The notes under the pieces were generated by a model. The model was not told the DNA's origin and did no database searches. It saw only the letters and a program-made list of their open reading frames with translations. Both the position numbers and the translations under genes were made by a program. DNA of 64,000 nt, from contig NZ_ACZO01000006.1 in the NCBI RefSeq assembly GCF_000176155.1, forward strand, positions 372,001-436,000, given 5' to 3'. Each line of letters opens with the position of its first letter. Within the stretch, counting starts at the first letter, position 1. Source of the DNA: Vibrio metschnikovii CIP 69.14. GTDB lineage: Bacteria; Pseudomonadota; Gammaproteobacteria; Enterobacterales; Vibrionaceae. Positions 40,970-48,935 of the stretch are shown here, in pieces.

Positions 40970-43755
40970 ATTACGGTTTTCAACGACTAGCATTAATTGG
41001 CAGCGCTGGATATCAGCGAGCAGAGCTGCCACTGGATGATTCTGTATCATTAATCGCACCAAATAATCACGGTAAAACCAGTCTAATCAACGCTCTCCAG
41101 TTTCTATTGATCATTGACCAAAGAAGAATGGACTTTGGGTCTCATAGCGTTGAAAAGGCACGTCGCTTCTATTTTCCAAACAACAGCGCTTACATTCTGC
41201 TCGAAGTTATACTTCCTCAAACCGGAACCGTTGTTTTCGGCTGCGTTGGTAAAGGCGTCGGTCACGAGTATGAATACTTTGCCTACCAAGGTGAATTGAA
41301 CCTGGATGATTATCGTTTGGCAGATGGTCATATTGTTTCTCAAAACAAACTGGTCAACCATCTGGCTAGCCATCAGCATAGAGTCAATCTATACAATGAC
41401 AGAGATTTTCGTCATTTGATTTACGGTGGTGCAAAAAGTAAGAGGAGCAGTGATATTGATTTTACGGTATTCAAACTTGAACACGTCAGTGATGCGCGTT
41501 CTTTCCAGCAAGTGCTCACCAAAACGCTCAGGTTGGATAAGCTCAATTCCAGCGATGTAAAAGACTACTTGCTCAAGATATTTAGCCGTGAGCTGCCCAA
41601 TGCGAGTATCGATTTTAAGCAAGAATGGGAGAAGGCATTTCAAGATATCAACTTAGAGCGGGATCAGTATCTAGCGGCGGTGAATAATCTTGCGGCCATC
41701 GAAGAACTGGAGCATAAATTTCAGCGTACATTGTCGCTCAGAGGTAAAATCGCTTCGTCACAATCCAAAGTGAATCAACTGTTACAGGATTGGCATGGTT
41801 ACGTACAAACGATGACCGAAAAGTTATCAAAACAAAAAAATCGGCTTGAAAATACACAAAATGAATTACGAAACCAGGATATCGCTCGTGCTGAAGCTCG
41901 CAGTGAATTAAACAACAAGCTCACTGATCTAAAACGTACGGAAGAACAGCATCAAGAGCTTCAAACTCGCTTTGCGTTGATTCCGAATCCAGCCTATTTA
42001 GAGAGTCAGCTCAACCTAGCCAAACAACATTATGAAGAACAGACCGCCTTGTGTATTCAATCACAACGTTCTTCTTCATCAGATTTAGCCAGACAATTAA
42101 ATGAACGGACAGAAAATCGCCAAAGGTTGGAAACGCAACGGCAAACGTTAGATGATAACTTATATCTTCATCTCTCCAAATTGCTCCAAGCACATGAGCT
42201 GGAAAAATTGAACAAAGTGCTGAGTCAGCAAGTGATGCAGCGTTCACCCTCGCACTATGTACTCGATATTAATCAACTGCGCGAAATACTGAGTGGTGAA
42301 ACGGCCTCATCGATCACTGTTTCTGGTTTAACCTTATCTCTTGATGAGCTCATTCCTCAACATGTTCAAAAGACCGAACAAGAGCTGGTGGAAGAGCTAG
42401 ATAGCGTTAACCAGCAGATAAATAGCCTGACAGAACTGCTAGAGATCAGTCAGCAAAGAGAAGCGGCTGAAAAGAAGAAGAACGAACTGCATCGAGTTGT
42501 GAGAGAGTGTGAACAGGCTATCGCCGATTACCGGCAGCTTGAGCAATTAACTGCCAATCAGCCACAACGTTTAGAACAAAAAATCAAGTTCGAGCAAGAT
42601 CTCTCGGCGATAAATGCTGCCTTAAATAGCGCCAAGGACAACTATCAAGCGCTGACGGATCAAATTAAGCAAGTATCTGAGCAACTGAGTCAATTAACTT
42701 TAGATAATGCGAGTGTCGAGAAGCTGAAGAAACAGAGAATCGATGACCAAGCCTTATTTACGGCATTAGTGGAGCAACCTCATACCCCATGGATAGCGAC
42801 TGAAGAATGGAGTCTAGAGTTATTGCCCATTCGTCTTGAACAGTATATCGAAGACTGTCGAGAACTAGATAAACTAGCTAAAGAATTACGCCAAATAAAA
42901 AATGAGTTAGTTCAAAAAGGGCTGACGAAGTTTCACATGGCGTCCACTCAAGATGAAGAGCTAAAAGGCATTATTCAATTTAGCCACTGTTTAGATGATG
43001 AAAAGCAAGCCTTAGAGAGAAAAGCGCGTTCTGCGGTGGTTAATGTGACAGCGAGCTTAAGGGAGTTACGTAGTGGTCTGCTTGCTTTGCAAAGTAAAAT
43101 GAAAGAGTTCAATCGGTTAATTAGCCATCGCCAACTCTCGGATTTAAAAACGTTTAAAATTGAACCGGTTGAGGAAAGTCAGCTAGTGGCAGCGATGAAT
43201 GTGTTGATACATCAAGCTGAACAGACAGAGAGTGGTCAGAGTTTCGATTTGTTCGATCAAGCGAGCATTTTAGATGATGCTGATCTAGAGCGGGCGAAAA
43301 ATACGTTAATTGAAGAGGGCAATGCTCGCCAAGGATTAAGAGTCGCAGACTTATTTAGGCTTGAGTTTGTCGTGGCAAAGCAGGGGCAGCAGCAAGAGTC
43401 ATTTGAAGATATTGATAGCGCCGCGTCTAACGGCACGGTATTGATGGCGAAGTTAGTCACCGGCCTTGCCATGCTGCACCTAATGCAAGACAAACGTCAC
43501 CAAATGAAAGCAGTCTGTTATTTGGACGAGGCGTTGGCATTGGATACCAAGAACCAAGCCAACTTAATTGAGATAGCCGAGCAATTTGGTTTCGCGTTAA
43601 TTTTTGCCTCGCCGGCACCGTTAACCACCGCTCGTTATTGTGTGCCGATTCACCAAGTGAATGGTAAAAACGTCATTAGCCGTAATAGCTGGCAGTTATT
43701 GTCGTCCATCGAAAGCGGTATCGTGACTCGGCCAATAGTGGAGAAAACACAATGA
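40963..43755 (+). CDS. jetC: Wadjet/Mks SMC ATPase JetC (MksB)
   Basis: 930 residues. An N-terminal ATPase half with a P-loop APNNHGKTS (about residues 31-39), long coiled coils (about 240-770, interrupted by a hinge-like region), and a C-terminal half with ASNGT (signature-like) and Walker B AVCYLDEALALD. MksB proteins are shorter than MukB, as here. In Wadjet systems the motor extrudes small circular DNA loops so the nuclease can cut plasmids. The P-loop has H instead of the usual second glycine, worth noting but seen in MksB-like ATPases. Confidence 0.9.
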   Translation: MLNYGFQRLALIGSAGYQRAELPLDDSVSLIAPNNHGKTSLINALQFLLIIDQRRMDFGSHSVEKARRFYFPNNSAYILLEVILPQTGTVVFGCVGKGVGHEYEYFAYQGELNLDDYRLADGHIVSQNKLVNHLASHQHRVNLYNDRDFRHLIYGGAKSKRSSDIDFTVFKLEHVSDARSFQQVLTKTLRLDKLNSSDVKDYLLKIFSRELPNASIDFKQEWEKAFQDINLERDQYLAAVNNLAAIEELEHKFQRTLSLRGKIASSQSKVNQLLQDWHGYVQTMTEKLSKQKNRLENTQNELRNQDIARAEARSELNNKLTDLKRTEEQHQELQTRFALIPNPAYLESQLNLAKQHYEEQTALCIQSQRSSSSDLARQLNERTENRQRLETQRQTLDDNLYLHLSKLLQAHELEKLNKVLSQQVMQRSPSHYVLDINQLREILSGETASSITVSGLTLSLDELIPQHVQKTEQELVEELDSVNQQINSLTELLEISQQREAAEKKKNELHRVVRECEQAIADYRQLEQLTANQPQRLEQKIKFEQDLSAINAALNSAKDNYQALTDQIKQVSEQLSQLTLDNASVEKLKKQRIDDQALFTALVEQPHTPWIATEEWSLELLPIRLEQYIEDCRELDKLAKELRQIKNELVQKGLTKFHMASTQDEELKGIIQFSHCLDDEKQALERKARSAVVNVTASLRELRSGLLALQSKMKEFNRLISHRQLSDLKTFKIEPVEESQLVAAMNVLIHQAEQTESGQSFDLFDQASILDDADLERAKNTLIEEGNARQGLRVADLFRLEFVVAKQGQQQESFEDIDSAASNGTVLMAKLVTGLAMLHLMQDKRHQMKAVCYLDEALALDTKNQANLIEIAEQFGFALIFASPAPLTTARYCVPIHQVNGKNVISRNSWQLLSSIESGIVTRPIVEKTQ

Positions 43756-44630
43756 GTCAGCCATTGATTGCTGCGTTAAAACGGCTCATTAACGCACATC
43801 CAGACGCGATTGCAGCGAGTACAATGACGACTGCGCAGAGGCGACAACTCGACGAATTTTGCCGAAAGACTCACAGCATACGTATCTCACCCAGCGGCCG
43901 AGGTGTCGCTTACAGTATTCAAGATCTGACCATTGTTAAAGTTACTCTAGAGCAACTCTCACCACACCAAGATCTGCCGCTATCTGTGCCACAAAGAGCC
44001 ATCAATATAGCCAGTGCCCGAAGCAGTAAACAGGGTAGAGTGACCCACGATATTAGCTATGTTTTAGCAAAAACGTCAGCCAATCCATACTGGGAAATGT
44101 GTGGTGTACCCACTCAAGATTTGCATACAGCGACACAATCGTTTGGCGTAATGGCGCTGGAACTCGGTCAAGAAAGAAACCGCAATCTTCACAGTCATCA
44201 CGCTATTTGGTTAGTGGAGAATCAAGCCCTATTTGATCGACTAGATTGGCTACCAAACAATGAGCCTTGTACCGTTATTTGGTATCGAGGGCAGTTAGAT
44301 AATAAATTAATCACCTGGTTATCTCTGCCTGAAAGGTCTCCGCTGGTTTATCTTTTTGCTGACTATGATGGCGTTGGGCTAAATAATTACCGCCGATTGA
44401 AAGATAAGCTTGGAGAAAGAGCCACTTTTTGGCTAATGCCAAACTGGCAGTCGAGATTAGCGCGCTATGGACAAAATCGGTTATGGGTGGATACCTTTCG
44501 TGACTTTGCTATTTTCGAGCGAAATAGCCAACGTCTTTTAGAGCAGTCGCCTCAATTACAAGCTCTGGTGACTGAAATGAAGAAACAAGGTTTAGCTTTG
44601 GAGCAGGAAGCGTTTTGGTTAAGTGATTAA
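43752..44630 (+). CDS. jetD: Wadjet Toprim nuclease JetD (MksG)
   Basis: 292 residues; its ATG overlaps the jetC stop (ATGA). The C-terminal half is a Toprim domain: the conserved glutamate E156 in IWLVENQALF and the DxD at D204/D206 in LFADYDGVGLNNYRRL. In characterised Wadjet systems JetD cleaves DNA held by the JetABC motor. This copy is shorter than the roughly 400-residue type I JetD proteins I recall, with the N-terminal domain reduced. Confidence in the nuclease call comes from Toprim residues plus operon position. Confidence 0.85.
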   Translation: MSQPLIAALKRLINAHPDAIAASTMTTAQRRQLDEFCRKTHSIRISPSGRGVAYSIQDLTIVKVTLEQLSPHQDLPLSVPQRAINIASARSSKQGRVTHDISYVLAKTSANPYWEMCGVPTQDLHTATQSFGVMALELGQERNRNLHSHHAIWLVENQALFDRLDWLPNNEPCTVIWYRGQLDNKLITWLSLPERSPLVYLFADYDGVGLNNYRRLKDKLGERATFWLMPNWQSRLARYGQNRLWVDTFRDFAIFERNSQRLLEQSPQLQALVTEMKKQGLALEQEAFWLSD

Positions 44631-44749
44631 CTGGTTAGAAAAAGACTTTTCTACAGCAAACGGATAACAAGTAATTCGCTCAATTTCTATCAGCAATCGC
44701 CCAAGCGTGATCGGCAACCTAGCACATAAGCAAGATTGCCGATAAGCTG

Positions 44750-44992
44750 CGTTAAACTCGATTTCAGACTATTTATAAAAAACATCCTGTTAAGTCATCA
44801 AGTGAAAAATCCCAAGCGCGGGTGGATAACCTCACGCAAAGTATTTTGGCCAAAGCCTTCCGCGGTGAGCTGGTGGCGCAAGACCCAAACGATGAGCCCG
44901 CCGATAAGCTGCTTGAGCACATTGCCCAAGCGCGTAGTGATGCCGAGCAACTGGCGAAAGCGGCGAAAAAAGCCGTGAAAAGTCAGCGATAA
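44750..44992 (+). pseudogene. Remnant of a type I restriction specificity subunit (hsdS 3' end)
   Basis: The frame ending at the TAA of 44990-44992 reads SQARVDNLTQSILAKAFRGE, then LVAQDPNDEPADKLLEHIAQ, the standard C-terminal tail of HsdS. No start codon or target-recognition domain precedes it, so only about 75 codons remain. It shows that a type I restriction-modification locus once stood here beside the SMC defence operon. An overlapping open frame at 44736-44978 is a shadow. Confidence 0.8.
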
Positions 44993-45142
44993 TCGTTCAC
45001 TAAGTTTAAGATCGGTGCCCTAATCGGGTGGCCGATCCTAGTCTTTCCACTCGTGATATTACTTTCATAAGCTTATTATCCTCCCCATCCGGCCAAAGCT
45101 TGGTTACTCTTTTCGCAACAAGATTGCCAAGGAGAGCCCGCC

Positions 45143-45337
45143 ATGCCCAAGCAAGTTAGCTACACTCAATATCAAAAACGAGTGATCCGCTTCCTGAGCG
45201 AATATTTGGGAGCTCAGACGCCATTTACTTATCAACGGACGCAAACCAATCACCTCAAGGTGCTGATTGATGGTGTCGCAAAACCGCTGTATACCGGTTC
45301 AACACCTTCAAACATTAAATCGATCAATAACTTGTGA
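45143..45337 (+). CDS. Conserved-looking 64-residue protein of unknown function
   Basis: Begins MPKQVSYTQYQKRVIRFLSE and ends PSNIKSINNL. A GGAGAGCCCGCC ribosome site gives it coding character. The alpha-beta-beta pattern with LKVLIDGVAKPLYTG is compatible with a small double-stranded-RNA-binding-like or HicA-like fold, but that is a guess. It follows the hsdS remnant, and I recall similar small proteins near type I restriction genes in Vibrio. Confidence 0.6.
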   Translation: MPKQVSYTQYQKRVIRFLSEYLGAQTPFTYQRTQTNHLKVLIDGVAKPLYTGSTPSNIKSINNL

Positions 45338-45549
45338 GTGAAAATCATGATTATCAATTGGCCGTAGCCCTATCAGGTTAATGTGATTAACGTACTCAGT
45401 GCGTGAGGGACTGAAGTTCATGGGTTTTCTGGTGCTAGGAACAGTGTATTGAATAGGGCGATTTTGTCATCCGCAGATAGTCTTAGCCAAGCGGCGGAGA
45501 ACCTTGAACAGGGACAAAAAACTATCGACTTATAATCTAACTCAATCGG

Positions 45550-45577
45550 TCGTGACACGTTCATTTTTCTGTCACGA
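45550..45577. promoter_or_regulatory. Inverted repeat upstream of the CYTH-like gene
   Basis: TCGTGACA (45550-45557) and TGTCACGA (45570-45577) are perfect arms 82 bp before the start at 45659. They could be an operator or a hairpin; TGTCA also resembles a PhoB half-site. The rest of 45338-45658 shows nothing recognisable. Confidence 0.35.
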
Positions 45578-45658
45578 TAATTAATTAGGTTAAATCGTCT
45601 TTCAACACATAGCCATTGCTGGTAAAGCTTCATTTTTATCCAACTGGGAATATCAACG

Positions 45659-46498
45659 ATGATTTTTAAACTATTGCTAGTTGTCTTTGTGGCAACGCTC
45701 TCTTTTTCTGTGCTCGCCACTGACGTGTACGAAGTTAAACTATTTATCAACCCTGAAACAACCCTAGATCAAGAGGGTAGACCTTCAAATGCGGTGTGGC
45801 AGGCGTTTGGTTTTAATAGCAACAAAGTTAATGATCATGTCGTACTGTATATGGATACCGATGCATTGAACTTGCGACAAGAAGGCTGGAGTATACGGAT
45901 CCGCAAGCGTGATACTCAGGGCAGCCATCGTATTCAGTACAAAAAGCGTTATCCTATTACCAATGGCAATGTCGCTGCTGCCAAATCTCAGGCAGAGTCA
46001 GATGGATTTAATTTAAATGATGCGGATTGGAGCATTGAAACTGACTGGGGCTTTACGCAGCAAACGTTCAGTGTTGCTGTTACAGAAAAACAAAAGTTCA
46101 AAAATATATCCGCTAGTTTAGGTATGCCAAACTTGGTAGAGGCTATTCATCAAAGTAAACGCAATGCACCGGATGAGTTTAAGTTTTGGTCAGCTACTAA
46201 CTGGGGGAGCCTTGTATTGGACCAATCTCGGATTTATGGAGAGGTTACCTTTACCCGATTCAATGATGGCAGCATTACTTATAATAATATAGCAATCGCC
46301 GATATCAGCCTTGAGATCTGGCGCATTCTGGCAGAGCAAGGGGATGATCATGAGTATCTGATTGAGGTCTCATTTCGAGCTAGAGGCCTACAACAGGCCG
46401 ATCTTCAGCGTACAGCTCTGATGGAGTTTTTGCTTGCTCAGAATTGGCTAATTTCTGATGATGTACTTAAAACTCAACGGATACTTGAGCGCTATTAA
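45659..46498 (+). CDS. Secreted CYTH-like protein of unknown function
   Basis: 279 residues with a signal peptide (about 1-20, ending LAT). The mature part starts DVYEVKLFINPETTL and contains LNLRQEGWSIRIRKRD and IQYKKRYP, then a late ADISLEIWRILAEQG and YLIEVSFRA. Alternating acidic and basic strands of this kind (EVK..., R-x-R, K-K) recall the CYTH/triphosphate tunnel fold, normally a cytoplasmic enzyme of polyphosphate or thiamine triphosphate. Export would be unusual. The fold assignment is inference; no EXEXK motif is complete. The neighbouring importer has a PhoB box, consistent with phosphate scavenging. Confidence 0.5.
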   Translation: MIFKLLLVVFVATLSFSVLATDVYEVKLFINPETTLDQEGRPSNAVWQAFGFNSNKVNDHVVLYMDTDALNLRQEGWSIRIRKRDTQGSHRIQYKKRYPITNGNVAAAKSQAESDGFNLNDADWSIETDWGFTQQTFSVAVTEKQKFKNISASLGMPNLVEAIHQSKRNAPDEFKFWSATNWGSLVLDQSRIYGEVTFTRFNDGSITYNNIAIADISLEIWRILAEQGDDHEYLIEVSFRARGLQQADLQRTALMEFLLAQNWLISDDVLKTQRILERY

Positions 46499-46585
46499 TT
46501 GTATTTAATGGCAAGCTATGAGCAGGAAGCAAAGATCTATTAAAATCCTGAAAAAATGCTTCAATCCCTTTTTTACTGCACTTAA

Positions 46586-46603
46586 CCGTCATCTTTCTGC
46601 CAT
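46586..46603 (+). promoter_or_regulatory. PhoB box upstream of the Fbp-type importer
   Basis: CCGTCAT-CTTT-CTGCCAT: two 7-base direct repeats, each one mismatch from CTGTCAT, with 4-base spacing, as in Pho boxes. A candidate -10, TAAAAT at 46614-46619, lies 10 bases downstream, the spacing expected when PhoB replaces the -35. Confidence 0.65.
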
Positions 46604-46669
46604 AGTCAGAAGTTAAAATCTTCGTTTTATTAACGAGTTAGTCATAGCGCATATAGGAAGATCGGTAAA

Positions 46670-46873
46670 ATGAAACGGAATTATTCTTTATTAACCCTAG
46701 CTGCTGATGCGGCTCTGTTTGGGGGCATGCCCGTGGTTTTAGCAAATGATCTTACCCGACGAGCCGATGGCAGCAAACCAAGTGAACCAATTGTTCGTAT
46801 CTGCGGGCTCATACTTAATCATAGTGCTAGAGATAATCATTTAGGGGATATAAAGTTTGGTGATTTATGGTAG
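46670..46873 (+). CDS. Possible 67-residue secreted protein or gene remnant
   Basis: Begins with a signal-like segment (MKRNYSLLTLAADAALFGG...VVLAND), then a short polar part, and overlaps the start of the ATPase gene by 7 bases. It is the first frame after the PhoB box. It may be the truncated start of an exported protein. I do not recognise the family. Confidence 0.35.
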   Translation: MKRNYSLLTLAADAALFGGMPVVLANDLTRRADGSKPSEPIVRICGLILNHSARDNHLGDIKFGDLW

Positions 46874-47985
46874 CTGAAATGACACCAGCACTACAAATTT
46901 CAGGGCTTACCAAGGCTTTTGGCAACCAGGTGGCGTTGCATGAATTGGATTTAACTCTAGAGCGAGGCAAGGTACTGGCTTTACTTGGGCCATCTGGTTG
47001 TGGAAAAACCACCTTGCTGCGTTGTATTGCAGGTTTGCTGGAAGCCGATGCAGGTGAGATTAAAATTCAGGGTCAGTGTGTATTTGGCCCGAAAACCAAC
47101 GCGGCACCAGAGCACCGTCGTCTGGGAATGGTGTTTCAAGACTATGCGTTATGGCCACACATGACGGTCGCTGAGAATGTAGCCTTTCCTTTGATCATGC
47201 AGGGGATGAAAAAAGCAGAAATCAAATCTCAAGTTGAGTGGGCACTGGACTTAGTGGGATTGGCGCACTCTGCTGAGAAAGCACCAGGCACCTTATCCGG
47301 TGGTCAACAACAGCGCATCGCACTGGCACGGGCAGTTTCTTCCAAGCCTAAGTTGTTGCTTATGGATGAGCCTTTATCTAATTTGGACAAAGGGCTACGT
47401 GAAAATCTGGCCGCAGAGATACGTCAGTTGATTGATCGTTTGGCGCTAACGGCCGTGTTTGTGACTCATGATCAACTGGAGGCTTTTGCATTGGCAGATG
47501 AGGTTGCTGTCCTAAATCAAGGTTTTTTACAGCAACTGTCAACTCCGGAGGAGCTGTACAAGCACCCATCTACTGCGGAAATTGCGACTTTCATCGATTC
47601 TGGTTCAGTGCTCGAAGGGCGCATTGATCATCAAGCAATTCATATTGCTGATCAACGTTTTCAGCTGGGGTTCCACACTCATCAAGGGCCAGTAAAACTG
47701 CTTATTCCTCGTCAGGCCGTGACGCTTGATACCAAGCATCAAGCTCGTTTGTTCGGTCAGGTCGTCGGATGTGCTTTTCAGGGAGATTATTACGCCGTGC
47801 AATTGCGCCTTGCGGATCAGCAATTGATCACGTTTCGTACTCAACAGCGAGTCTCGCTCAACCAGCCATTAGCAGTTAGCCTTGATTTGTCAAAATTAAC
47901 TGCTTGGTCTGAGCAGGGACTGGCGTTGGCGTTAACTACTTCTTTTTCTCACACACTTGCGACTAGTGGAGTTTTAGCATGTTAA
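46867..47985 (+). CDS. ABC transporter ATPase, FbpC/PotA type
   Basis: 372 residues. Walker A LGPSGCGKTT, LSGGQQQR and LLMDEPLSNLDKG, followed by a C-terminal regulatory OB-type domain (about 240-350). This architecture is found in iron(III), 2-aminoethylphosphonate and similar importers. The following binding-protein ATG overlaps its end by 7 bases. A PhoB box 280 bp upstream suggests a phosphorus compound rather than iron. Confidence 0.9.
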   Translation: MVAEMTPALQISGLTKAFGNQVALHELDLTLERGKVLALLGPSGCGKTTLLRCIAGLLEADAGEIKIQGQCVFGPKTNAAPEHRRLGMVFQDYALWPHMTVAENVAFPLIMQGMKKAEIKSQVEWALDLVGLAHSAEKAPGTLSGGQQQRIALARAVSSKPKLLLMDEPLSNLDKGLRENLAAEIRQLIDRLALTAVFVTHDQLEAFALADEVAVLNQGFLQQLSTPEELYKHPSTAEIATFIDSGSVLEGRIDHQAIHIADQRFQLGFHTHQGPVKLLIPRQAVTLDTKHQARLFGQVVGCAFQGDYYAVQLRLADQQLITFRTQQRVSLNQPLAVSLDLSKLTAWSEQGLALALTTSFSHTLATSGVLAC

Positions 47986-48932
47986 AAAAATCATTTGCTA
48001 TCTTAGGACTGTGTTTAGTTTCAGGATTAAGTTTGGCCAGTAACTTGACGGTGTATTCTGTTGGTCCCAATAACCTGATCACGGTGTTAGCTCAGGATTA
48101 TCAGGCAGCAACTGGGGTAAGAGTCCAGATTTTTCAAGGTACTACAGGGCAGGTGATGTCACGTCTTGAAGCGGAGCAGCGCAATCCGATCGCGGACGTG
48201 GTGATTTCGGCCTCTTGGGATTCAGCGGTAGATCTTAAGCAACAGGATCTGTTGGCACCATTACGCTTGCGTAATATGACCCACGTACCTGACTCACTAA
48301 AAGATAGTCATTATATTGCTCAAGGAGTTTCTGCCCTGTCGATGGTGTTTAACACCAAAAGTGGTTTGCCTCAGCCTGAGGATTGGTTTGATGTCACCGC
48401 AGGCGTTTATCGGAACCAGGTCACTATGCCAGATCCAGCCCAGTCGGGGACGGCTTTTGAGCTTCTGTCTGCACTACTGACTGCCAAAGGTGACGATGCT
48501 ACTTGGGACTTTTTGGCGACTATGAAGCAGAACCGCATGATTGTACCTGGCCCGAATGCTCGTGCATTGAATCCAGTTTTGCAAGGTGCCAAGAGCGTGG
48601 TTTTTGGTGCAGTTGATTATATTGCACTGGGCCATCAGGCACGGGGTGAAAGCATTGAGGTTATTTTTCCTCCAAGTGGCACGGTGATCGCGCCACGGCC
48701 AATGATGGTTCTCGCATCCAGCCGTAACCAGGATAGGGCAATGGATTTTGTCGATTTTGTTCTGTCCGAAGCTGGGCAGGCACGAGTTGCTGAAGTTTAT
48801 TTAATGCCTGCACGAACGGATATTAAAAGTTTGCGCCCAGGAATCAATGATTTGAACATCATTAATATCGATGAAAATCTGACTCAGCAACGGCAGGTTC
48901 TGATCAATCGTTTTCGGGCCATCATGGACTAA
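47979..48932 (+). CDS. Periplasmic solute-binding protein, FbpA/AfuA family
   Basis: 317 residues; signal peptide about 1-20 (LSLAS). Mature LTVYSVGPNNLITVLAQDYQAATG..., ADVVISASWDSAVDL and PGPNARALNPVLQGAKSVVFGAVDY fit the class of binding proteins for iron or aminoethylphosphonate. The twin tyrosines that bind iron in FbpA are not evident (a single Tyr in VDYIAL), weakly favouring a non-iron substrate. Confidence 0.85.
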   Translation: MLKKSFAILGLCLVSGLSLASNLTVYSVGPNNLITVLAQDYQAATGVRVQIFQGTTGQVMSRLEAEQRNPIADVVISASWDSAVDLKQQDLLAPLRLRNMTHVPDSLKDSHYIAQGVSALSMVFNTKSGLPQPEDWFDVTAGVYRNQVTMPDPAQSGTAFELLSALLTAKGDDATWDFLATMKQNRMIVPGPNARALNPVLQGAKSVVFGAVDYIALGHQARGESIEVIFPPSGTVIAPRPMMVLASSRNQDRAMDFVDFVLSEAGQARVAEVYLMPARTDIKSLRPGINDLNIINIDENLTQQRQVLINRFRAIMD

Positions 48933-48935
48933 GTC

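Noticed and set aside
44736..44978. 80-residue frame in the hsdS remnant region
   Set aside because: A different frame of the same DNA gives the recognisable HsdS tail, so this frame is a shadow.
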